DNA of 64,000 bases. Origin: Cladopsammia gracilis (lineage: Eukaryota; Cnidaria; Anthozoa; Scleractinia; Dendrophylliidae). The notes under the pieces were generated by a model. The model had not been told where the DNA came from, did no database searches, and worked only from the letters and a program-made list of their open reading frames with translations. Shown here in pieces: positions 33,356 to 42,959 of this stretch (position 1 is its first letter; each line of letters begins with the position of its first letter). The stretch is from NCBI GenBank assembly GCA_022457155.1, contig JAJGOT010000201.1:1321001-1385000 (forward strand). Direction: 5' to 3'. Both the position numbers and the translations under genes were made by a program.

Positions 33356-33836
33356 AAACATTTTTCATTAATTTTAATTGTTAATACACTCGTGTACAGG
33401 TATTGAAAACGAACAGTGAAGATGTAGACCATATCGTTTTGTAAATGTGTTGTTGCACGATTAAATGTCGCTTTCCTAATTTAATCAGTTTTGTTCGTAA
33501 TTAATATTCATATTTTCGATTATCCGGACTCTCGATTATCCGGACTATTTAGTCTAGTCCCGACGAGTCCGGATAATCGAGGTTCGACTGTACGGACCTA
33601 ATTATCGAAAGAAAAGGGTTTTTGGGATTTAGCACAAATGGCAAAAAAGCACTGTGCATTAGCTACCTTTTCGATTTTAATTCATAACGTTAAAAGAAAC
33701 GCGAGTTATGATTTCAAAAGCGCTCGCACTGCCCGCTCTCTAGAAGGTAAACACAGGGAAAACCCATCAAAGTAGTCCTCCAACATGGCGGACGGTAAGT
33801 CAAGGGTCACGTGAGCGCACACACTCTATTGTATGG

Positions 33837-34555
33837 ATGAGAAAGTGTCTACACTTGAACACACTTTCAGTGCTGTTTAATATTGACCCCACAACCGTCC
33901 AGCGTCTAGTTCACCGCACTGCCCTACCAAGTAAGGTGGCCCAGTTGTGCAGAATGGAGAGCAATGGCTGGTTTGTGGCTGGAATTTCCCAATGCCGTTG
34001 GCTGCATAGATGCAACACCACACAAAATCTATACATCACACACAGAGCCGCAACGCAGTTTTACTGCAGACACCGCCACTACCACTGCTTAAACACTCAG
34101 ATAGTAATTGACAATCAATGTAACATTCGCTACATTCAGTCAGAATCCAGGCAGGATTTTTGGGAAGTACGCACGACGCCAGATCGTTTAGATTGATGCG
34201 GCCCATTGGACCTGGAATGGCCCTTGATTTTTCGCCAGGTTTAAGGATACTTGCTGACAGAGGCTATCCATCCGTTGATTGTCTGCTCGCCCAAGTTAGA
34301 CGGAGGCAAATGAATATGACAGACGAACCAGGCGCGTGGCACGCAAATTTTAATCGGAAACACAGGAGTAGGAGAGTTAAAGGGGAGCATGTGATCAAAG
34401 AAGTTAAAGTGTATAGGACTGTCAGCTATATCTGGAGACATCCAAGGTGCTCCAACCTGTAATCGTTGAACTTGCAGTGTTCTTGGCTCATCGCCGCTTG
34501 ACAACTCTTCCGCAGCTTCGACAGTTAGCATCCTTTGCAAATGCAAAGATTTGTT
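33837..34555 (+). pseudogene. Harbinger/ISL2EU-like DDE transposase fragment
   Basis: Recognisable pieces are GCIDATPHKIY (a frame around 34003), FYCRHRHYHCLNTQIVIDNQ (34060-34120), GSTHDARSFRLM (34160-34197), ILADRGYPS (34248) and EVKVYRTVSYIWRHPR (34400-34447). Together they mark the DDE_Tnp_4 family of PIF/Harbinger-type nucleases. Frame changes near 34000 and 34160 and the lack of a start show it is dead. No terminal repeats were identified. Confidence 0.8.
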
Positions 34556-34559
34556 ACTG

Positions 34560-35066
34560 ACTAACTGAATTCAGTTTAAGACCTTAACCGTGCATGCAAC
34601 TGACTCAGGCCTGTACACCGTTTTAGGAAGTTTGTTAGAGTTTGTTTGTTAGAGGGTAATAAAATGCTTGCTTAGCATCTACATTTACATCTACATGAAT
34701 TGAAATCTGCGTTCATCCTTACAATAGTGGACTTTATCCCCAAGCCACTTGTTTAGTTGTGTTTCATAAAATCACTTTATTTGAAACCGTTTAGCGTTTA
34801 TATAAATACAGTCGCATGGACGAGCAAAACTAAAATAATGTAAAATTTCGTTGCTTTTGTGCCTGGCAATGCGCCTCTCACAGTACGTTTTCTACTTGGC
34901 ACAAAGTTATGGCTTGATATCAGATTCAAAATATGTTGGCTACGGTTGCACAAGAGTAGTCAACCGGGTTATTTCCAATAAATTATTATCAATTAAACTG
35001 TTTTTTTACAAAATTCCTAATGCGGCCGCGTATTTTTTGGTGTACACCGAATTTAAACCGTGTTGA
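34560..35066. other. No gene seen
   Basis: AT-rich TRAF intron sequence without a recognisable exon. Confidence 0.35.
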
Positions 35067-35810
35067 GAGGGTGGTAAAGGGTTTTTTCGTGATCCGTGAA
35101 AGGCCTTTTTTTTTACAGTGGAAATGGCTATTTTTTTCTCGTGAAACGTGATTTGGTTACATACCAGTAAACCGTGAATCGACTTTTTTTCATGAGCACT
35201 GCAAAATGACTGTTGTTTTTTTCTCGTGAAATGCTACTGTAAACCGTGATTCTTTCTTCCTCCCAAAAAATTATCCAGTAAGCGTTTAACTATGCCGGTG
35301 GTAAATTGCGTGGTAAATTGCAGGGGGCCGTTTCTCGAAAGACCCGGTAATTACCGGGCCCGGAAAGCTGTTTTATTTTCGTTAAAGACTGAGGTTTCAA
35401 AATTTTTGCAGATAATACGATAAAGCTATCAGTTAGCAAAACAAAATGGACTGGTTTGTTTGCTAGGACCCGCGCTTTTATTCTTTAGATTTTGATTTCA
35501 ATATTTGGCTTCGGGCCCGAAAAGTTACCGGGAGTTTCGAGAAACGGCCCCCAGGTCACTCTACAAGGTTAGGTAATTTTACACAACATCAGCAAAACAA
35601 AGAACTCAGCTTTCTTTTTACATCAGGAAGAACGAGGAGTGGACGGTCGGTGAAGACAACAAACAAAGCTGTACTTTGATGTAATTTAATTAGCAAAGTG
35701 TAAGGAATGTTTTTTTTTTCCGTGAAATGGCCATTTTATTCTCAGTGAAACGTGAAATGACAATTTTATTTTTCGTGAAACGTGATCCAGACACCCCCTT
35801 TACAACCCTC
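35067..35810. mobile_element. Non-autonomous element with GAGGGTGGTAAAGGG ends and CGTGAAA arrays
   Basis: GAGGGTGGTAAAGGG at the left and CCCTTTACAACCCTC at the right. Many GTGAAACGTGA words occur as subterminal repeats (35080-35250 and 35710-35790). A second MITE is nested at 35324-35552. Confidence 0.75.
35324..35552. mobile_element. MITE, GGGGCCGTTTCTCGAAA ends, CAG target duplication
   Basis: GGGGCCGTTTCTCGAAA and TTTCGAGAAACGGCCCC are terminal inverted repeats. CAG on both sides would be a 3-bp duplication, as in PIF/Harbinger-type elements. Confidence 0.8.
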
Positions 35811-35956
35811 TGTTAACGAATCCCATGGAAATTAATTTTTAAAAGCGGATCTTTTTTAACCGGTTAGGTATTTCAAACCACCTCGCTGATGTAGTTTAGT
35901 GCAGGTGAACTTTTCCGATGTGTCAATCATCTCCGCTTACGAGGTAATTTTTGACT

Positions 35957-36091
35957 TAGCCTTCACAACAGGCGCTTTTTGGGGGGTGCTCAAGCGGTTT
36001 TGGAGCGCAGGCGCGGAGCGCGAGCAACGAGCGCGCAGCGCAAGTCTCGCGCTGCGTGCTCGCGCCCCAAAAGCGCTTTTTGTGAAGGCTA
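35957..36091. mobile_element. MITE, TAGCCTTCACAA ends
   Basis: TAGCCTTCACAACAGGCGCTTTTTGG pairs with CCAAAAGCGCTTTTTGTGAAGGCTA. The GC-rich centre has GAGCGCGAGC repeats. Overlapping open frames are compositional. Confidence 0.8.
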
Positions 36092-36362
36092 TTTTAGCAG
36101 ATTTTGTACTCCCTCGTATACGCAAACTGTTGAATTGATAGGGACGGCTTATAATTTTAAATAGAGAAGGGAGAAATTAACCGTCATCGTGTGTTAAAAG
36201 TTTAGATCTGGATGTTGAGAAAATTACTAATAGCCAAAAACGATGACGTCATCCGATGGTTGTTATGGTAACACCGATGTCACTCAAATCTACTGTTTTG
36301 GAAAGCTCATTTCATCTCTAGTATGTCGCCAAAAAACCCAGTCGAGCGACCTCAAACATAGC

Positions 36363-36703
36363 TTGTTTACCATTTACCCAAAAATTCCGGAAATTTCGGT
36401 CAGAATGTAAATGGTAAGACAATTTTAGCTCGACCGACAGGAAAATTTCCGGAACGTCTTGAAAGGTAGTTCAAAATTCCCAACCGAAATTTCCGAACGG
36501 AAATGTGTTTACCATTTGCTTTTATCTACCAGTTCCAGACCCTGCGCCAGTTTTGATGCGTAAGTGTGGTTACTCAGCTTGTTTCTGGTGTCAAATGGTA
36601 AACGGAACACGCCAATCTCAAACGGAATTTCCCTTTCTGGAGCTTTGCTTACCATTTACACAAACCGTGGACCAACCGGTTTTCCCGTGTAAATGGTAAA
36701 CAA
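36363..36703. mobile_element. MITE with TTGTTTACCATTTAC ends and internal copies of the word
   Basis: TTGTTTACCATTTAC at the left and GTAAATGGTAAACAA at the right. GTTTACCATTTGC, CAAATGGTAAACG and GCTTACCATTTAC recur inside in both orientations. Non-coding. Confidence 0.8.
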
Positions 36704-36766
36704 CCATAATTGTTCACATTCAAAGCTCAACTTTCTAAAGTGCAGCCGCTCATAAAGGAAAAGAAA

Positions 36767-36939
36767 TAGGCCATTTCCGAGTTGCCTTTAGCCTATCTCT
36801 TCAAGTGAGGCTTGGTGCGAAACCTTTCATATGAAAATGAGTTTTCATTCACATGAAAATAAGTTTTATTTGCATGTGAAAGGTTTCGCACCTAGCCTCG
36901 CTTTGATAGAGAGGCTAAAGGCAACTCGGAAATGGCCTA
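36767..36939. mobile_element. Palindromic MITE, TAGGCCATTTCCGAGTTGCC ends
   Basis: TAGGCCATTTCCGAGTTGCC and its exact complement bound a foldback that also pairs at GAGGCT..GTGCGAAACCTTTCA. Non-coding. Confidence 0.88.
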
Positions 36940-37220
36940 TTCACAGCACGGGGAAAGAAATAGCAAAGCGCACAAATGACGTCAGTACTCATGTTTGTCT
37001 GAGTTTATAATTTATTCTTGTTTATTCTTGCATTTCTGACAATAGAAATTCCTCATTAGGAATCCCCCGAGAGTCACTTTTGGTTTGTTTGTCTGAGTTT
37101 TAGTTCTATAAATAGTAATTGTGCGCTACGCTATTCATCACCCGCTGAACAAATAATTGAATAAATAAACAATGGCTATGGTTGAAGTCACGGGCAATTG
37201 ATCTTTGCATGGCGTATTTA

Positions 37221-38192
37221 ACAACTGAATCATTATCATATTCTTAAGACGTATTAGCATCAAATTTTTCGTTATGTGAAATCATACTATTAACGCATAA
37301 CGCAGCTACTTCATAAAACATCTCGAAATCAGACACACGAAAATATATCCTATTTTTATTTCTCTGTATCCGAAACATAGAAAAGGTTATTTTCGCCCGA
37401 GAATCATTCACTAGCGCAAGCGAAACTCGCAAGAAACGTATCGCAAGACGCATGCATTATTTACATCTTCTATCGGCGGTGAATGTTTGCACCCGAAGTT
37501 TCAGTTGGCTGTTCTAGCTCTGTTCCTTCATCTTCACGAAATAAAAATTCATCAAAGGCAAACAATCGAAAGAAGTGAATTTAATTGGGATTCCTACCAC
37601 GCTTATATTTCTTCCTTCGCTGTCCAGTGTTCACTTTTTATTAAACAAGCGCTGTGAATTCTCTAAATCTTCTTCATGTTCGTTTAAACATGTTTTAGCA
37701 GGTTTCCGCTCTGAAGGTATCGTAGAATTCATCGCGAGAGTGTCAAACACTTTCGCAGTGTCTTCTTGAGTTTCCTTACGCACATTGAATATGAAACTGT
37801 CAGATGCAACAGAGAAACTTTCTCTGTTGAACACAACTCACACTTTGTCGCGTTCGCCTCGCATCGACAAACAACACGTTAAAATGAACAAGCCCATTCC
37901 CGTCCCCAGAGTTGTGCAATTTTGCCAATTTGTTCACTACCAAACTACATTTTCATACTTGGCCGCTACGCCCAAGTAAATTTGCAAGTAATTTTAGACT
38001 GAGAAAAAATTTTTGTGAGCATTTTTGCACTCTAAACAGCTAAATGTACTGCGCAGACGGTCGCGTAATACTATTTTTAAGAATTGCTAAAATTGAAAAA
38101 AAAAACCGGTCGTCAATGGGTTAAAACACTAATTTTTTTAGAGTCAGAGCTTAACTTCTTTATAAATTGATCAAATATTTATAAATACAAAC
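37221..38192. other. TRAF intron 1 start: no exon proved
   Basis: A minus-strand open stretch near 37834-37631 (starting MFNRESFSVASDSFIFNVRK) has no recognised family. The part at 37980-38130 with GCGCAGACGGTCGCGTAATA is a fragment of the family-1 element. Confidence 0.35.
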
Positions 38193-38395
38193 CTCATCAT
38201 GTGCCGCTCGAGGCAATCTCTGCAGAATCTGTGCCCACATCTGGTCAGAACCGGATCTCGTAAAGCTGATTGGCAAATTGAACATTGCAAATCGTCGTCA
38301 ACAGGATTAACGAAGTCTTCATCATAACCACATGGCAATCCAGCGCGTATTTCTGGTGCTTCTTCACTTGAAACGGTTATTTTCATTTCCGCCAT
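38193..38395 (-). CDS. TRAF gene exon 1: start and RING finger
   Basis: Starts at an ATG in context GAT-ATGGCGG. It encodes MAEMKITVSSEEAPEIRAGL, then QCSICQSALRDPVLTRCGH and FCRDCLERHMM, seven of the eight zinc ligands of a C3HC3D RING. It ends ATGATGAG|GTTTGT, phase 2. The last ligands (CPVD) come from exon 2, which completes the RING only if the 17-kb intron is spliced. Just upstream (38420-38480) lies an inverted repeat of AACCGTCAGAACCTGAGCA type. Confidence 0.88.
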
Positions 38396-38499
38396 ATCGG
38401 GTGCGACTGTTCGGCCACCTTAACCGTCAGAACCTGAGCATCAGGGCCAAGTTGGTCCTCGTGCTCAGGCTCCGACGGTTAAGAGGGCCACGCGGCTCT

Positions 38500-40240
38500 G
38501 GGAACGAGAATGGAAAAATCTAAGAAACGGGAACCTCGTCCCCAGGAATAAAAGTAAAAACTGCAAAGTACCGCAGACGATAATGACAACAACATACGTA
38601 GGATCTACAAAAGACCTAATCAGCCAAAAAAAAAAATGAATGGACAAACATACGATAAACTGCAAAGCTGATCCGCATACCAAAATATTGATCCCTCAGA
38701 CGAGACATTTGCTCCGGGCGTGCGCGCTATTGTTTTGCTTTTGGATTTCTATTGTTTTGGCTTTTGTTTTAGTTTTAAGAACGGTATGCATAACTAATTT
38801 ATGGGGTTATACGGAAATCTTTCCGATATCAATGCTATCTTACTTGTTTATGCAATCTTGAAGCACGGGGTTTCCTTGATATAGCCGTGATTTCCGCTTT
38901 CCTTCTGATTTCCCTCGTTCTCACCGCTAGGCCATGCACTGACAGACGAGCAAGGGAACGTAATCACGATGTCGACCAAAGGAAGCCAAAATGCACTCAG
39001 TCGAAGCATCGTGCGGCTGAAAAGTGCAAAATGACGGAGGTTTTTTTCTCTCGAACCAAAGCAAATTTCCCACCAAAATGTTTACTAGAGTCCAGTTTTT
39101 CCAAAACCGAGTGTGGATGTTGACATTGCGCCTGTTAAAACGAGATAGAACAGGATAGAACGCTTAAAGCAATGACTGCGCGGTCGAACACCAAACAAGC
39201 CTTTATACGAAATTGCTCACTTCAAGGTCAAAATGACGGTACTTTTCTTTAAAGTTATTAAAATATTTTAACGTTTCTAAGATAGAATAATAACTATAGT
39301 ACTGGAATCCGAGTGTGGATTTCAGAAAAGTAGCGCAGAAATGCACGAAATTTTGATTTTCCTTTCAAAAAATGACCTTTTTGCCATGATTTTAGGGTCA
39401 AATTGGGAGCCTGGTGACAGGTGAAATACTACATAGGCAAATGTCACCCAATATTTTTGCCATGTACGTAAAAAAGTAACTTTGCGAGACACCAATACTA
39501 CAGAAACCGATAAAGCAGGGTAGCAGCCGAGCTCCCAGGCTGCTAAAATATTGGCGTCTTTTGTCACGTGAAATCTACCGTGTAGCAAACCCAGACTCTG
39601 CCACGAAAAATTTAACTCGATAAATTTCTTGCGACCAGTGTTTTACTGCGATTTCTTAGGCTGTGGCTGCACGAACAAAAAAACATCGCTCGTGCACGGC
39701 CACCCTCACACAGGCGACACGGCAGCTGAAAAAAGCGCTCCTGTCAGCTGCTTCAAACTGGTAAAAAACCACCCAAGTTTTAATAAATTGAAGATGGATG
39801 ACAATCAGGAAACACATTTAAGTTTAGGGCGCTTTCATGTTCTGAAGTGTTTAAAGCATTAGAAGAATAGTCCATCTTACAGTTGTGTGTTTAGTAGCCT
39901 GGCCTTTGAATGAAAGTCAGGATGAAGTTGACTTTTCATATGTAAAACATAGTGAACAAAAGCTTGTTAGTATAAGAACATGATTTACATCTGAAAAGCA
40001 GAATACAATACTTTATTTTTATTTCACATTTCCATGGCATTTTTTTTTATAAGAAAACATATATCTTGCTAAACTAAAATTACTAAGCCATTAAGGGGAA
40101 TAACTATATATAAATACCGTGTGAGGAAATGCCTAGCGTCTAAGTAAACCATACAGAAAGGTTGGTATCAAAACAAGGTCAACTTTAGCCTCACTTCCAC
40201 TCAAAGGCCAGATCCCTAAGTAGACAACTGTAAATTGTGC
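38500..40240. other. Intergenic stretch, no gene seen
   Basis: Between the TRAF start and the foldback cluster. Short open frames lack domains or splice context. Confidence 0.35.
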
Positions 40241-40439
40241 TATCACCAACCTCGTTTCCAGAGTCTTCTCCGCTTTGTTCAATTCAAAATGGCGGGTCGG
40301 GGCGAAGAAGACCCTGGTCAAGGCTGCCAAAATACTACAACAATCCTGGTGTATTCTGTCGTGTAAAATATGACGAAATGTCGTCGTTTCGTTTGAACAA
40401 AGGTTTTTGATTACCAGAAAACAAACACGGCTGACAATA

Positions 40440-40569
40440 GAGGTTTTGCGCGGCAGCCATGTTGCATGGCAGGAACAATAGATTCTTTTCCCTATAGGAA
40501 GGAATGTTCTTCTAATGCAAAACATTTTCATTGTTCCTGCCATGTAACATGGCTGCCGTGCAAAACCTC
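40440..40569. repeat. Nested foldback 1
   Basis: GAGGTTTTGCGCGGCAGCCA.. and ..TGGCTGCCGTGCAAAACCTC are imperfect complements. Around the centre, GGCAGGAACAAT faces ATTGTTCCTGCC. Confidence 0.85.
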
Positions 40570-40570
40570 T

Positions 40571-40734
40571 ATAGACAATATTCGTATTCTCGGTATTGAA
40601 CTGGAACTAGCTTACAGTCGAGGTTCATGCGGGGGAATATCATTAAAAATATTTGCATGTGAAAATATTACCCCGCACGAGCCTCGACTGCACGTTAGTT
40701 CCAGTTCAATACCGTGAATACGAATATTGTCTAT
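40571..40734. repeat. Nested foldback 2
   Basis: TAGACAATATTCGTATTC.. pairs with ..GAATACGAATATTGTCTA, and ACAGTCGAGG faces CCTCGACTGC (one mismatch) further in. Confidence 0.85.
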
Positions 40735-40918
40735 TACTGGAAATAACCTCTAAAAACACCATTTCATTGTGTCACGTGACAAAATACTCCACGATTATTG
40801 GAGTATTTTTGCAGCCTTGTTCAGGGTCTTCTCCGCCCGACCTGCCATTTTGAATTGAACAAAGCGGAGAAGGCCTTGTAGACGAGGTTGGGCTATCACC
40901 CAATGGTAATAATGGTAA

Positions 40919-41278
40919 TGGTCATACCAGGGATGGAGTCTACCTGCTGTAGCTCAGAAGGAGGTCGGACACCTTATTGAGAATTATATAACGTAATGTC
41001 GAGACTTAAAGTGAAAAAAAGAAAATCTAAAAGCCCCACCCAGGATTGAACTAGCGACCTCTCCCAGGCTTAGGCTTACATAGCCTACCGTACCAGGGTA
41101 CCACCTAACTTCTCGGGTTGTTTAGGCCTAAATTTAACTATATAAACTGATGACCCTAACCGCAAATGAAAGCAAACCAGTTACTCCGTTATATATTCTC
41201 ATTAAGGTGTCCGACCTCCTTCTGAGGTATAATAACATTTAGACTCTACCCACACTAGGAGATCGGCTCTTGGTATGA
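40919..41278. mobile_element. MITE containing a tRNA-like core, copy 1
   Basis: Terminal inverted repeats run from GTCATACCA through CAGAAGGAGGTCGGACACCTT to TTATATAACG, mirrored on the right. The minus-strand centre (41111-41035) reads AGAAGTTAGGTGGTACCCTGG, then AGGCTATGTAAGCCTA and GGTCGCTAGTTCAATCCTGG, box A- and box B-like text of a tRNA. See 48988-49322 for the second copy. Confidence 0.8.
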
Positions 41279-41279
41279 C

Positions 41280-42065
41280 TTAATATTGCCCTGTGCTCTT
41301 AGAGTTCAAGCTGAAGAAGCAGCTGCCCAGCTCACGGCAATACATACAGCTATTTTGATAAAGGTTGTCATATCGAAGCGTTGAAGCGTACGCGACAAGA
41401 CCGAAAAGGAGTATGGGTTGTAATAAAATAAGTGGCCCGCAAGTTTGAATACTTACTGCATAAAACAGAAGGAAAGAAGTTGTTTCCAAAGGTTCTTTTT
41501 TTATTTGATATGAAAAAACTCACTCTATTGAAATAAACTTATTAATCAGCAGAATTTTTTGAAAACCTCAATGCAAATAAATGTTTTTATAACAATTATC
41601 AGTCTGAATTCTTCATACATACTCTGGTATTATGCTTGGGCTACCTGTGCAAACATAACCGTGCGTTTGTACGTAAATGCACTAAATATCCAAATTTTAG
41701 TCTTGAGACGTTAATGCATGGCACGTGCAGCTCGTACCCAAGAACAATTGACATTTTTAGGCATGCCTCCTGACTATGAGGCTAACTGAAAAATATTACG
41801 GTATTTTAGGAAAGGCACACATAGGACTTAATGAAGCAAATGCAGGATCCCCAGGGGCTTTGCATCTAGTGTTTGGTAAGTGCAGCAACGTTGGTTGTTG
41901 ACCCAAGGATGGTATCATCTGATCTATACTGTCTAGGGCTTTTTACTTTGTACATTTTAAATGCTTTAATTAGTTTTAACAATTTACTGCTTAGATCAGC
42001 ACAAAATCGTCCTTTTCGAAAGGTTCGTTTATTTATTGAATCATTGATCTATTTTCTGTATTTTC
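41280..42065. other. No gene seen
   Basis: AT-rich spacer before the Penelope fragment. Confidence 0.35.
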
Positions 42066-42068
42066 CAG

Positions 42069-42478
42069 TACGAAAGCGAATGCCTTCGACAACTAAACGA
42101 CACACAGTTCTACGAGAAAATTGACCAAGATATTACCCCTCTCACCCAAGAATGTGTTAAAAGATACGTCACTGGCCTCCAATCGGACAACATGATTGAC
42201 AACGATACAGCAAAATATGTTAAAGAGAACACACCAAAACCAGGTCGCTTCTACACCATCCCCAAAATACACAAACAAGGTCACCCTGGACGGCCTATAG
42301 TCTCTAGCAATAGCCATCCGACTGAACACATATCCCAATTTGTCGACTTCCATCTTCAACCACTGGTCTACAATCTTCCCTCTTACATAAAAGACACGAC
42401 ACACTTTCTCAACAAACTTAATGACATCAGTCAACTTCCTGATGAGGTTCTACTCGTAACTCTGGACGTGTCCTCCCT
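42069..42478 (+). pseudogene. Penelope-like element reverse transcriptase fragment
   Basis: The plus strand reads YESECLRQLNDTQFYEKIDQ, VKRYVTGLQSDNMID, GRFYTIPKIHKQGHPGRPIV, SSNSHPTEHISQFVDFHLQP, LPSYIKDTTHFLNKLND and LLVTLDVSSL, the start and fingers/palm region of a Penelope reverse transcriptase. Exactly after LDVSSL, where the catalytic region should continue, the sequence changes into a TTCG microsatellite. Truncated at both ends. Confidence 0.88.
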
Positions 42479-42582
42479 TCGTTCGTTCGTTCATTCTTTC
42501 GTGTGTGCACTCGTTCGTTCGTTCGTTCGTTCTTTCTTCATTTCGTTCGTTCTTTCGTTCGTTTGTTCTTTCTTTCTTTCGT

Positions 42583-42614
<32 letters not shown>

Positions 42615-42920
42615 TTGTTCTTACGTACGATAGCTTTTTCGTTCGTTATTATTTCGTTCGTTGGCTCGTTCATTCTTTCGTTCGTTCTTTCTTTCTCTCT
42701 TTCTTTCTTTCTTTCTTTCTTTCTTTAGTTCATACTTTCGTTCGATCTTTCGCCATTTCGTTCGTTCGTTCTTTCGTTCGTTTGTTCGTTAGTTCGTCGT
42801 TTCGTTCTTTCTTTCGTGCGTTATTTCGTTCTTTCATTCGTTCGTAGATTCATTCATTCACATTCCTTTGTTTCTTCGTAGATTCGTTCGTTCGTTCGTT
42901 CGTTCGGTAAATCAGTCGAT
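42475..42920. repeat. (TTCG)n/(TTTC)n microsatellite, ~440 bp
   Basis: Long runs of GTTCGTTCGTTC and TTTCTTTCTTTC. Phe/Ser-rich open frames on both strands come from it. Confidence 0.95.
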
Positions 42921-42959
42921 TGTCTTTTTCTTTGTTCATTGATTCGCTCCATCGTTGTT

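Larger units (their letters stand above)
32429..33590. mobile_element. Tigger/pogo (Tc1-mariner) deletion derivative with TA target duplication
   Basis: CAGTCGAACCTCGATTATCC at the left and its complement at the right, flanked by TA on both sides (32427-32428, 33591-33592). TTCGATTATCCGG subterminal repeats are present at both ends. Inside, an N-terminal CENP-B-type domain and a Tigger-type C-terminus remain, but the catalytic DDE core is missing. The element is a 1162-bp internal deletion product. Confidence 0.92.
36100..37220. repeat. Interspersed repeat copy, inverted partner of 22.8-24.2 kb
   Basis: Starts at CTCCCTCGTATACGCAAACTG and ends near CAATTGATCTTTGCATGGCG. It is now filled by the two MITEs at 36363 and 36767. 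Confidence 0.7.
9862..38395 (-). pseudogene. TRAF-family adaptor / RING E3 ligase gene, seven exons, frame broken in last exon
   Basis: Seven exons join with consistent phase: 38395-38193, 21064-21001, 17693-17592, 14470-14306, 12298-12224, 11556-11479 and 10856-9862. All have GT-AG borders. Without the extra 305 bp in the last exon the model is 458 residues: RING (C38-x2-C41, C53-x-H55, C58-x2-C61, C78-x2-D81), TRAF-type zinc fingers about 90-229, a coiled coil about 260-305 and MATH about 309-458. This is the classic layout of TNF-receptor-associated factors, which bind receptor tails through MATH and ubiquitinate through RING. The C-x2-D end of the RING resembles TRAF6-type members. As written, a tandem duplication shifts the frame and stops translation at 10476, removing most of MATH. 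Intron 1 is 17.1 kb and full of mobile elements. Confidence 0.85.
40247..40889. mobile_element. Long foldback element (~100-bp arms) with two nested palindromes
   Basis: Left arm AACCTCG..TCTTCTCCGCTTTGTTCAAT..AAGGCTGC is mirrored at the right arm ending near 40889. Inside it lie two further foldbacks, side by side (40440-40569 and 40571-40734). Confidence 0.85.

Noticed and set aside
35899..36164. Arg/Ala-rich open frames on both strands
   Set aside because: Compositional product of the GC-rich centre of the MITE at 35957-36091.
42192..42850. Long Phe/Ser-rich open frames
   Set aside because: They read through the TTCG/TTTC microsatellite. Only the part before 42478 is coding-derived (Penelope RT).
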